Shown: positions 1-7,422 of the stretch, piece after piece | Numbering within the stretch: the first letter of the stretch is position 1 | Layout of the letters: each line of letters opens with the position of its first letter | DNA from: Mollicutes bacterium | GTDB taxonomy: Bacteria; Bacillota_I; Bacilli_A; RF39; UBA660 | Reading direction: 5' to 3' | NCBI GenBank assembly: GCA_004552445.1 | Contig: SFOJ01000010.1 | Span: 1-27,783 of the forward strand | Length of the DNA: 27,783 nt | Program-made: the position numbers and the translations under genes | The notes under the pieces: model-generated | The model's input: only the letters and a program-made list of their open reading frames with translations | What the model was told of the DNA's origin: nothing | The model's database searches: none

Positions 1-25
1 AGCATTTAACCGTGCTCTCATTTTT
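1..25 (+). terminator. Probable end of a transcription terminator, cut by the window edge
   Basis: AGCA at the first bases pairs with TGCT at 13-16 and is followed by a T-rich stretch. The 5' side of the stem is cut off by the window start. It occupies the same place relative to the junction core as the clear hairpins at 7195-7223 and 22018-22040, which supports reading it as the third copy of that arrangement. Confidence 0.4.
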
Positions 26-34
26 AATGCCTAT

Positions 35-96
35 TTTATAAGGGTTTGCAAGGCATCGATATTACTAAAATAATTTTAGGTACAATTTAGGTACAA
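35..96. other. Integrase attachment-like junction, copy 1
   Basis: The core at 35-56 matches 20 of 22 bases of the copy at 7233-7254 and shares TATAAGGGTTT with the copy near 22049. Twenty bases later come two direct repeats, TTAGGTACAA at 76-85 and 87-96, with an 11-bp period. Tyrosine integrases bind such paired arm repeats beside their attachment core, so this is inferred to be the end of an integrated element. No integrase gene follows; an IS3 remnant lies next to it. Confidence 0.6.
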
Positions 97-149
97 AAAA
101 ATTAGAAGTTTTTTTACTTATTTCTAATACAGCACACATGTTAGAAAGT

Positions 150-370
150 TTATAAGTATTTATATATAAATTTATCAATATTATTTTTGAAAATAGTTGA
201 TCTGGCAATATTATATTCTTTGGATAATATATTTAAAGATGCTTCGTTATTAAAGTATTTAGTAATTATTTATAATTTTATACTTGAATTAAAATGTTTT
301 CCCATAAATAAAATAGTACCTCCTTTTATGAGATACTATTTTACATCTACTTTTTTTAGTGTCCAAAACA
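150..370 (-). pseudogene. Remnant of an IS3-family insertion sequence: terminal repeat and start of orfA
   Basis: Reading the minus strand from 370, TGTTTTGGACACT resembles an IS3-type terminal end. It is followed by AAGGAGG and an ATG at 305. The frame gives MGKHFNSSIKL, an ochre stop, then in the same frame IITKYFNNEASLNILSKEYN and ARSTIF, the helix-turn-helix typical of IS3 OrfA transposase subunits. The frame ends at 150 and neither the rest of orfA nor orfB is present. A single C-to-T change (CAA to TAA) would explain the internal stop. The family is called from protein style by eye; the IS subgroup is not assigned. Confidence 0.6.
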
Positions 371-387
371 GTTTTTTGTTTAAGATA

Positions 388-1467
388 TCATTTTTTGTTT
401 TTATTAACTCTTAGGGTGTAGGTATATAATAATTTTGTGGTACTTGGAATAATAAAATGCGTACCAATTTTTTCTTTATTTTCAACCATCAATATAGGTT
501 GACTTAATGTTTCTCTAATTTCCAACATATCATCAAAAGTATCTATTACTACAAGTTGATATCCTTTTAAATCGAATGTATTATTAACTTTTTGAATATA
601 TGTGTGATATTCATTTAAAATCTTCTTTAATTCTATATTATAAATATCTCGTTCTGTCCTCGTTCTTTTGATATATATTATTAAGTAAATAATCAATGAT
701 ATATCAGTAACAATTAAGAATATACTTATAAATAGATATAACATTGTGTGATTATTACTTGGGCAAATTAATATACTATGATTATTATCAACGAGGTCAT
801 TTGAAATATCAATTGACATTGTTTTTTCAGTTAATGGGATTATCAAGCTTACTACTGAATCTATATTTTCATCATCTTTAAATTCACTACATGAGCCTAC
901 AGCTTTGACATATAACTTAATTATTAAATTACTTTCTATATTGTCTAGTTTATAAATATTTATGAAACTTTTAACAACATCATTAAAATGATTATAATCA
1001 ATATCAACGCTTGTATTTATACTTACGTTCTTTTGCCCATTAGAGGACATCTCTTTGTCTTTTAATAGTGTTTCACTAAAGTTATACAAGGAATTTTCTT
1101 TATTTTTCTCCTTAACATTTACTTCAGCTTTTATTCCATATACATATTGAAAATCAACATTTTCTTTTTCTATATCTATAGTATAATTAAAATCTGCTTT
1201 AATATATTCAATTAAGCTTGCTATATATTGCTTTTTTTCTTCTGCATATTCTTTTTCAAAAAACTGATTTTCTTTAAGATAAACTTTATAATTAATGCTG
1301 CTGTTTTCCTTATATGTAATATGTTCTGTTATATTACTAGTAATATGTTTATATATTGAATAAATTGAAAGTATAGAAATTAAAATAATTAAGAAAGAAA
1401 ATAATATGATATGTCTTTTTCTTTTAACTTCATCGATAAATAATTTATTAACGAGATTTTTCTTCAT
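388..1467 (-). CDS. DUF5305-like two-pass membrane protein of the SipW operon
   Basis: A 359-residue protein with a first membrane helix at about 19-40, an extracellular part of about 200 residues, a second membrane helix at about 241-267 and a cytoplasmic tail of about 90 residues. This layout and the style of the tail, including QPILMVENKEKIGTHFII, match the DUF5305 family, which is found beside signal peptidase genes in Gram-positives and archaea; its molecular role is not established as far as I know. It is the last gene of a three-gene minus-strand unit, 26 bases after the signal peptidase stop, with an AAAGGAATG ribosome site. I infer a helper role in secretion or anchoring of the TasA-like proteins. 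The family name was assigned by eye. Confidence 0.6.
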   Translation of the reverse strand: MKKNLVNKLFIDEVKRKRHIILFSFLIILISILSIYSIYKHITSNITEHITYKENSSINYKVYLKENQFFEKEYAEEKKQYIASLIEYIKADFNYTIDIEKENVDFQYVYGIKAEVNVKEKNKENSLYNFSETLLKDKEMSSNGQKNVSINTSVDIDYNHFNDVVKSFINIYKLDNIESNLIIKLYVKAVGSCSEFKDDENIDSVVSLIIPLTEKTMSIDISNDLVDNNHSILICPSNNHTMLYLFISIFLIVTDISLIIYLIIYIKRTRTERDIYNIELKKILNEYHTYIQKVNNTFDLKGYQLVVIDTFDDMLEIRETLSQPILMVENKEKIGTHFIIPSTTKLLYTYTLRVNKNKK

Positions 1468-1493
1468 ATTCTCATTCCTTTCTTATTATTAAA

Positions 1494-2639
1494 TTAATTT
1501 TCAAATAATGATCTTAGCCAAAGAGTTGGTAATCCAATATATTTTATTTTGAACTTTACAATGCCTGATATATCTGAATTTTTTCTATAGCCATTATCTA
1601 TATTTTCGTTAGCATCGCCTTTTGTAATAAATTGATATACATTATTTATTTTTCTAACTTCATAAACTCTATGAACGGTCTGAATATTGTTATAATTAAA
1701 GACAATAACTTGATTTTTTTTAATGACCTGTGAATCATATCTCTCTATAAATACCACATCGCCTCTATTAATAGAACCTGTCATACTTTCAGAACCGATT
1801 ACTAATACCCTATATTTGAATTGACATGATATTAACATTATCAATGTAATGACAATTGTGAATAGTAGAGTAGTTTCAATAATATCTTTTCTTCTATTTC
1901 TTGTTGATATGGTTTTAGTTGCTTTTGAATATGTATTTTCTAAAACTATATATATGATGAATGGATAAATCATCCTTAAAAATGTACGCATAAAAATGTA
2001 TACATCTGGAATATATGGAATTATATATAAATACAAACAAGTTATTATTCTAAATATAATAATAGGTGTACTTCCATATCGCACAGAAATATAATTATAC
2101 AAAAGGTTACATGATAAGCTTGCAAATAATACATACCCTATGGCTTTTAAAAAATCATCTAAATTTGATAAATCATATATATCAGTATAAATAATCATAT
2201 CTATGCAAACCATAATCACAAAAGTAAAAATAATATTAAAATCAAACCTATATTTTTTTAATTTAACAGTTCCATCTTGATTTAGTAATATATTTCTTAA
2301 TTTTTCTGAAAAATATATTATTAAAGCGATTGGAATAATTATTTTGTAAAAATTGGTAAAGGTAAGTAAATATTTGTTTTTAGTAAAACCAAAGTACAAA
2401 CCTAATAAATAGAAAATAACTATATGTACTCCAGAGCAAATTAACATCAAAAAAGAAACTTGTTTTTCATAAATTGATTTTTTTTTACTTTTTTTAAGAG
2501 TATAACGTGCAAGAAAAAAGGAAAAAATAATTACAATCATTATAAAAAATCTATTAATTTTATTTGATGCAAAAAGTACAAAGAAAAGAAATAACATTAA
2601 TAATTCAAAAATATACATTTTAAATTTATTAGTATTCAT
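1494..2639 (-). CDS. SipW-like signal peptidase I (S26B type) with a large membrane N-terminus
   Basis: A 381-residue protein. Residues 1 to about 250 form several hydrophobic helices. The catalytic part follows one more helix (about 257-271): GSESMTGS places the nucleophile at Ser285, TVHRV places the general base at His323, and TKGDAN contains the conserved Asp342. A Ser-His pair instead of Ser-Lys marks the ER/SipW type of signal peptidase, which in Bacillus processes TasA and TapA. Bacillus SipW is about half this size; the extra part is the membrane N-terminus. The gene sits 35 bases after the TasA-like gene with a GAGGAGATG ribosome site. Its likely substrates are the neighbouring 165-residue and 780-residue proteins, both with matching signal regions. 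Confidence in the peptidase call is high; the substrates are inferred. Confidence 0.85.
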   Translation of the reverse strand: MNTNKFKMYIFELLMLFLFFVLFASNKINRFFIMIVIIFSFFLARYTLKKSKKKSIYEKQVSFLMLICSGVHIVIFYLLGLYFGFTKNKYLLTFTNFYKIIIPIALIIYFSEKLRNILLNQDGTVKLKKYRFDFNIIFTFVIMVCIDMIIYTDIYDLSNLDDFLKAIGYVLFASLSCNLLYNYISVRYGSTPIIIFRIITCLYLYIIPYIPDVYIFMRTFLRMIYPFIIYIVLENTYSKATKTISTRNRRKDIIETTLLFTIVITLIMLISCQFKYRVLVIGSESMTGSINRGDVVFIERYDSQVIKKNQVIVFNYNNIQTVHRVYEVRKINNVYQFITKGDANENIDNGYRKNSDISGIVKFKIKYIGLPTLWLRSLFEN

Positions 2640-2674
2640 ATAACATCTCCTCTTTGTCTATTTTCCATCAAACA

Positions 2675-3172
2675 TTAAGCAACTGGTGATGCAGACATTG
2701 CTACAGTAACTGTAGTAGAACCAGCTTCGTCAGTTACTGGTGTTTTAATAAGTTTAACATTAACAGTAATAGTAGCAGTATCTCCAGCATTTAAAGTTGT
2801 TTTATCACAAGATGTTGTTACTTGAAAATAATCCCCATTTGTATTTTGTGTAACACTTGGGGCAGCTAAAGTTGCATTAACATCAGTTTCATAGTTTTTA
2901 ACTTCGAAAGTCATTGTAACTGTTTCGCTTAATGTCATGTTTTCTACAGTAAATGTAGCTTCTCTTGTTTTAACAGGAGATGAAATTGTTGTTACTTTAC
3001 CTGATACTGTTCCAGAATTAACACCATCATAGAATACTTGTAATTCTTTAGATTCAGCATTAGCTGTACCATTGATATTTAGGCTTACTGATGATACAGT
3101 AGCATAACCTACACCTAATAATAGCACTAAAACTATAAGAGCGGTAGTTATCATTTTTTTTCTGTTTTTCAT
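2675..3172 (-). CDS. TasA/CalY-like secreted protein with a SipW-type signal peptide
   Basis: A 165-residue protein. A basic start (MKNRKKM) and a hydrophobic segment at about 8-22 lead into GYATVSSVSLNINGTANA, the style of signal region seen in SipW-dependent proteins. The rest is rich in Thr and Val with alternating polar and hydrophobic residues, suggesting one small beta-sandwich like the TasA/camelysin fibre proteins. The start follows a near-perfect ribosome site, GGAGGTGAT. It is the first gene of the minus-strand unit with the signal peptidase and the DUF5305-like protein. TasA-like proteins form extracellular fibres; that this one does so is inference. Base composition and codon use look slightly less AT-rich than in the neighbours. 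Confidence 0.7.
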   Translation of the reverse strand: MKNRKKMITTALIVLVLLLGVGYATVSSVSLNINGTANAESKELQVFYDGVNSGTVSGKVTTISSPVKTREATFTVENMTLSETVTMTFEVKNYETDVNATLAAPSVTQNTNGDYFQVTTSCDKTTLNAGDTATITVNVKLIKTPVTDEAGSTTVTVAMSASPVA

Positions 3173-3226
3173 AATATCACCTCCATTCTTATATATTGTG
3201 ATGTCAATACATAGTAGAACTCCTGA

Positions 3227-3245
3227 ATATAGTGCACTACTATAT
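3227..3245. promoter_or_regulatory. Inverted repeat in the divergent intergenic region (candidate operator)
   Basis: ATATAGT and ACTATAT are perfect 7-base arms around a 5-base centre, and the middle also contains the palindrome TAGTGCACTA. It lies between the divergent TasA-like and Hint-domain genes, about 55 bases before one start and 108 before the other, where a shared regulator could act. No T-tract follows, so it does not look like a terminator. Confidence 0.35.
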
Positions 3246-3352
3246 AACTCAATTATACATAAAAAAATAAAAAAAATCTATTAAATTCTGTCATTTTTCG
3301 ACATTTTTTTTAAAATATGTTAAAATAATAATATAGTAAAGTAGGTGGTAAT

Positions 3353-5695
3353 ATTAATAAGCATAAAACTAAATTATTTCTTGTTTTATTACTGATATCA
3401 AGCATAAGTTTATGTATAGGATATGCTAAAGTAAATGATATAATTTTAAATGTATCAGGAATATCACATGCAGGAGAAAATGGTCCAATAAGAATAACAA
3501 ATGTAAGAATTGTTGATCAAACGGAAAATATAGAAGCTGATGAGCCAACATTTACTGATACTAGTGTTGATTTTGGAGCTAATTTTACAATAAATAAAAA
3601 TGATGCAACATATTTAGATGAAAGAATAATTACCTATGAAATAACTTTGGAAAATGACTCAATTCAAGCATTTATAATAGGAAATGAAATGTTTAATCCT
3701 TATTTGAACACTAGTGCACCTAGTGGAGAAAAACTTGATTATGCATATGAAGTTATAGGAATTAATTCGGGAGATTCAATAAAAGCAAAGTCAACAGAAG
3801 TTTTTCAAGTAAAGTTGACTCTTTATCCATCGGGAGGTCAGGGAATTTATATCGCGTCTGTTTCAGCAATTTTAAATGTAGAAGAAGTAGTAGTAGGTAT
3901 TTTAGCAGGTTCATTTAAAGATAATAATAATACAGGTGATTTGACAAGTCAAAAATTAAGAGATAAATTAGTCGTTTCTATAATGAATAGTAATAACGAA
4001 AACAAAATAATTAATTTTAAAACAGGTAATAATAATTTCAAAATTGTTGATCAAAATGGAAATGATTTAAATGATATTTTGATTCCGGGAAATACGGAAA
4101 ATATGGATTGTGAAATTTATGTTGAAAGATTGCAAACCGCGGTTTTTACAAATTCACCTCAGAAATTTAATATTTTTATTACAAATGAAGAAGAAGGAGA
4201 TATCAGTGTAGGTGTAGCTCAAATGTTTGTAGATGTTGATGAGAGTTTAAAAGATGATGAACCTCCAATAATAACATCTTTAAATATTTCAAAATCTAAT
4301 ACAAGTAGAACATTGGCTATAACATGGACAGCAACAGATAATATAGGTGTAGATCACTATGATTTAATACTTTACAATCAAGATAATAGTATTGTACAAA
4401 CTCAAGAAGATTTGGTTGATACATCATATAACTTTCAAAACCTTACTGATGGAACTTATTATGTAAAAGTAATAGCATATGACGGAAAATATAATAGTGG
4501 AACGAGTAGTTCAAATGCGACTGAATATATATGGTCTTATAATGTACAAGTTTCCTGTACAAATTGTAGTGCTAATAAAAACGATTTTACTGTCAATGCA
4601 GGAGAAACAGTTAGCATAACTTTAACTGGCAATTCAGGGTATACTAATAGTGTTCCTAAAATTAGTAGTGTAGTTTTAACTGATGTAACTACAAATCAAA
4701 ACACAGATCTAACTACTAGTGATTATTCATATAGCAATGGAACAATAACAATAAATAACGTATCAGGAAATATTACAATAACTGCTGCTGGTGTTGCAAA
4801 TGAAACCTGTTTAGTAGAAGGAACAAAAGTATTGTTAGCAAATGGAAAATATAAAAATATAGAAAATATTGATTATAATGATTTAATATTAGTTTGGAAT
4901 CATGATAAAGGTAATATAGGATATGAATATCCGGCGTGGATTGAAAAATCAAATACGACAGATATATATACTCAAATATCATTTAGTGATGGATCAATAT
5001 TAAAGGTTGTTGGAGAACATAGTATATTTAGTCCTACTTTGAATAAATATGTAACAGTTAATACTGATGAATTTAAAGTTGGAATTGAAGTAATTAAATA
5101 CAATTATGATGATAATAAATTATATAAAGTTAGTGTTACTAAAATAGAAGAAGTTAATGAAAAAGTCAATTATTATCATGTAATTACTACAAGGTATTTT
5201 AATATGTTTACTAATGATATATTAACAACATACGAAATATATAATAATATTTCTAACTTCCCTGGATTTGATAATAATTTAAAGTGGATTAGAAGTTATG
5301 AAATAAATGAATCATTATATACAAAAGAAGATTTTCCAAATGTATCTAATTATATATATAATACATTTAGATTGGAACAAACGCGCTATTTGATTGATAA
5401 TAATTTAATAACAAGAAATGAACTTGATCGACTATTAAGCGAATATCCTATGTTGTTATATGGAATAAATAAAGATTCTAATAATAATAATTTATATATG
5501 GTGACAACATCGGATTTTGTAAATCCAGATAATTTAGAATATTTAGTTAAAGAAAATTCAGTTTTTAATATTCCTTATCCTAAAAATCAAAATGGATTCA
5601 AATATTGGTATAATCATAGTGATAATAAAATATATTATCCTAATGATAATATTGTTGTATACAATAGTATATATTTAGAAGCAATATATAATTAG
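3353..5695 (+). CDS. Secreted Hint-domain (intein-like) protein with an Fn3-like domain, probable AUU start
   Basis: The open frame runs from 3353, where ATT follows AGGTGG (3343-3348) at normal spacing; no ATG, GTG or TTG occurs in frame until 3647, which would remove the signal peptide. From the ATT the product is 780 residues: a hydrophobic signal (KLFLVLLLISSISLCIGYAK) with the same GYA-x-V pattern as the TasA-like protein, an N-terminal beta-rich part, an Fn3-like domain at about 304-390, a repeat-like beta domain ending NNVSGNITITA at about 395-482, and a Hint domain beginning at Cys486 (CLVEGTKVLLANGKYKNIE), with a block-B-like GEHSIF and an end FTNDILT. The His-Asn pair of splicing inteins is not visible, so N-terminal cleavage or anchoring rather than splicing is more likely. 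About 150 unassigned residues follow. The SipW-like peptidase nearby is the probable processor. The ATG may have been lost by mutation. Confidence 0.65.
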   Translation: MNKHKTKLFLVLLLISSISLCIGYAKVNDIILNVSGISHAGENGPIRITNVRIVDQTENIEADEPTFTDTSVDFGANFTINKNDATYLDERIITYEITLENDSIQAFIIGNEMFNPYLNTSAPSGEKLDYAYEVIGINSGDSIKAKSTEVFQVKLTLYPSGGQGIYIASVSAILNVEEVVVGILAGSFKDNNNTGDLTSQKLRDKLVVSIMNSNNENKIINFKTGNNNFKIVDQNGNDLNDILIPGNTENMDCEIYVERLQTAVFTNSPQKFNIFITNEEEGDISVGVAQMFVDVDESLKDDEPPIITSLNISKSNTSRTLAITWTATDNIGVDHYDLILYNQDNSIVQTQEDLVDTSYNFQNLTDGTYYVKVIAYDGKYNSGTSSSNATEYIWSYNVQVSCTNCSANKNDFTVNAGETVSITLTGNSGYTNSVPKISSVVLTDVTTNQNTDLTTSDYSYSNGTITINNVSGNITITAAGVANETCLVEGTKVLLANGKYKNIENIDYNDLILVWNHDKGNIGYEYPAWIEKSNTTDIYTQISFSDGSILKVVGEHSIFSPTLNKYVTVNTDEFKVGIEVIKYNYDDNKLYKVSVTKIEEVNEKVNYYHVITTRYFNMFTNDILTTYEIYNNISNFPGFDNNLKWIRSYEINESLYTKEDFPNVSNYIYNTFRLEQTRYLIDNNLITRNELDRLLSEYPMLLYGINKDSNNNNLYMVTTSDFVNPDNLEYLVKENSVFNIPYPKNQNGFKYWYNHSDNKIYYPNDNIVVYNSIYLEAIYN

Positions 5696-5700
5696 TCTAA

Positions 5701-5823
5701 TCATGTATTGGATGGACAGGAAGTAATGGAAAAACACCTAATAAAAATATTTCTATTACTAAAGGAAATTTTGGAGATAAAAATTATCAATCTAACTGGA
5801 AAGCAATCCCTTATAAAACCTAG
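5701..5823 (+). pseudogene. Fragment of a surface-protein repeat (InlB/Flg_new-like C-terminus)
   Basis: A short stop-to-stop frame reads CIGWTGSNGKTP, NKNISITKGNFGDKNYQSNW and ends AIPYKT. This W-T-G-S-N-G ... K-G-x-x-G-x-K-x-Y ... W pattern is that of the InlB B-repeat type found at the end of many Firmicutes surface proteins. There is no start codon or ribosome site. It lies directly after, and in another frame than, the Hint-domain gene, so it is probably the tail of a lost paralogue or of an earlier version of that gene. Confidence 0.5.
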
Positions 5824-5981
5824 AAAAACTTAATATTGAAGTTATTAAAAATAAAAAATTAGTTTTGACAAGGTATTTAAGGGATTTTTTAAGTAATTAG
5901 AAAATTTGAGATTCTTTATTTATCTAGGTTTAAGAATAAAAAAATGTTGTTGCCTCATGGAAGTAGCCCAAGAAAATATGT

Positions 5982-5989
5982 GGTATAAT
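5982..5989 (+). promoter_or_regulatory. Extended -10 promoter of the NERD-domain gene
   Basis: TATAAT at 5984-5989 (TGGTATAAT including the TGN extension), 16 bases before the ATG at 6006. No good -35 is seen, which fits an extended -10 promoter. The GGTGA ribosome site at 5996-6000 precedes the start. Confidence 0.5.
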
Positions 5990-6005
5990 TAAATTGGTGA
6001 TATAT

Positions 6006-7009
6006 ATGAGAATTATTGATAACGTTATTGATTCGGCAATAGATGCCTTTAGATTTAAAGATACAATTTTTTACAAAGAAAATAGTGACTTGCAAGATAG
6101 ATATGATGCATTAAAAAGATTAAATGATGAATATCCTAATAACAATGATTTAATAAGTGAATTATTTATTATAAAAAAGGATTAGACGGTGAGAATGAGA
6201 TAGCCTATCAACTAAAGAAAGCACATATTGGAATGTATGTTTTGAGAGATGTTAAAGTTAAATATGAAGATCTTACGGCACAGATTGATTATGTTATTAT
6301 TACTCCAGTTTATATTTATTATGTAGAATGCAAGAATTTGGTTGGAAATATAACGGTTACTGATAAAGGAGATTTTATAAGAAAAATTACTATTAATGGC
6401 AAAAAAATAAAAAAAGGAATGTATTCTCCCCTAAGGCAAGTAGAAGCGCAAAGAGAAGTAATACGTAAAATTTGGGATAGTAATACCAGCAACTTTAAAA
6501 AATTTTTTGCATCTAAATATTTTGAGTATTATAGAAGAGTTTTAGTAGTGGCTGCTAATCAGGATACTATATTAAATACTAACTATGCACCTAAAGATAT
6601 TAAATATAAGATATTAAGAGCAGATGCATTGGTACGACAAATCGAATACGATTTTAATCACAGAGGAAATGATGAAGTTTTATATTCAAGGAAGTCGATG
6701 GAAGAATTAGCGAAATCTCATCTGGATTATTCTTCCAAAGATATAATTGATTATTATGAGTTTTATAAAAGTAAATATTGCAGTAATATTATTGGAAATG
6801 ATGAATTGAGGGATAGACTAATTGAATTTAGAAAACAGAGATCAAATGAAATGGGAGTTCCAGCATATTATGTTTTCACCAATGATGAACTTGATAAATT
6901 AATAGAAGTTAGACCACAATCAATAGAAGCGTTAAAAAAATCCAATATATTAACTCCAATAAAAATAAAAACACACGGAGAACTAATAATAAATGAAATT
7001 AATAGATAA
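6006..7009 (+). pseudogene. NERD-domain nuclease-like protein, frame broken in an A6 run
   Basis: The ATG at 6006 with GGTGA upstream is preferred over a TTG at 5994. The first frame stops at 6183-6185 after FIIKKD; the -1 frame continues from the same A-run as KKGLDGENEIAYQLKKA and runs to 7009. Together they make about 334 residues with a NERD (nuclease-related) domain: GENE at about 62, QIDYVII, then VECKN at about 107, i.e. the E, D and E-x-K of the PD-(D/E)XK fold, followed by KKGMYSPLRQVEAQ, typical of the family. The length 1004 is one base short of a multiple of three. The break is at A AAA AAG, so a lost A, a sequencing error or -1 ribosomal frameshifting are all possible. Function is unknown; NERD proteins are linked to DNA processing and often lie in mobile regions. 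Confidence 0.7.
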
Positions 7010-7184
7010 ATGTTGCTATTTTAATAATTAATTTTGAAGAATTGTTTAAATAAAAATTATCTACACTTTTATCTACGAATTTTCTAAATTACAAGATGGT
7101 GTAGAGCGTATTTAAAATGGCGATATGCCGTGTTTTAAGGAATTAAAACGGATGGTGAAGTAATCAAATTGCCCCTAAAATTTT
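7010..7184. other. Non-coding stretch before junction 2
   Basis: No gene is supported here. CTACAC at about 7060 can pair with GTGTAG near 7098, and CCGTGTTTT near 7128 can pair imperfectly with AAAACGG near 7146, so a structured RNA or the remains of a lost gene are possible. No known RNA family was recognised. Confidence 0.3.
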
Positions 7185-7223
7185 CCCCCTGAAAGATAGG
7201 TCGAAAGACCTATCGCTTTTTTT
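7185..7223 (+). terminator. GNRA-loop terminator preceded by CCCCCTGAA, junction 2
   Basis: GATAGGTC (7195-7202) and GACCTATC (7207-7214) form a perfect 8-bp stem closed by a GAAA tetraloop and followed by GCTTTTTTT. The CCCCCTGAA just before it (7185-7193) is also found before the equivalent hairpin at 22018, so the block was probably carried along with the junction. Confidence 0.8.
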
Positions 7224-7232
7224 ATGTCAATG

Positions 7233-7296
7233 TTTATAAGAGTTTGTAAGGCATTTGAAAACTTTATAAAAATTCTCGAGAACAAGTCGGGAACGA
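7233..7296. other. Integrase attachment-like junction, copy 2
   Basis: The core at 7233-7254 matches copy 1 at 35-56 in 20 of 22 positions. After 21 bases come TCGAGAACAA (7276-7285) and TCGGGAACGA (7287-7296), direct repeats with the same 11-bp period as at the other two junctions but a different sequence. This suggests a related integrase with different arm specificity. An integrase remnant lies at 10260-10451, beyond one cargo gene. Confidence 0.6.
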
Positions 7297-7334
7297 ATTT
7301 TATAAAAATAGCCCTCTAAATTTAGTGGATATTA

Positions 7335-7363
7335 CTGACTTTTTAAACAAAATTTGATATAAT
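7335..7363 (+). promoter_or_regulatory. Promoter of the RelA/SpoT-like gene
   Basis: CTGACT at 7335-7340, a 17-base spacer, and TATAAT at 7358-7363 with the TGN extension (TGATATAAT). Transcription would start near 7370, immediately before the leader hairpin. Confidence 0.6.
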
Positions 7364-7373
7364 TTAATCATAG

Positions 7374-7400
7374 AAATTCTATACAATTATAGAATTTTTT
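7374..7400 (+). terminator. Terminator-like hairpin in the leader of the RelA/SpoT-like gene
   Basis: AAATTCTATA (7374-7383) and TATAGAATTT (7388-7397) are perfectly complementary with a CAAT loop, followed by TTT, C and TTTTT. The stem is AT-rich and so not very strong. It lies between the promoter and the ribosome site GGGAGGA, so RNA made from this promoter must pass it. It could act as an attenuator or simply block upstream transcription. Confidence 0.55.
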
Positions 7401-7422
7401 CTTTTTATAAAAGGGAGGATAT

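Noticed and set aside
187..414. 75-codon plus-strand frame near the window start
   Set aside because: It lies opposite the IS3 remnant and the end of the DUF5305-like gene, has no ribosome site and no protein-like pattern.
6173..6179. Confident call of programmed -1 frameshifting in the NERD gene
   Set aside because: The heptamer fits, but no clear stimulatory structure follows and a similar one-base loss occurs in another A6 run, so deletion or sequencing error is at least as likely.
7060..7184. Known structured RNA (RNase P, tmRNA, 6S, SRP) before junction 2
   Set aside because: Short pairings exist, but none of the conserved signature sequences of these RNAs was found.
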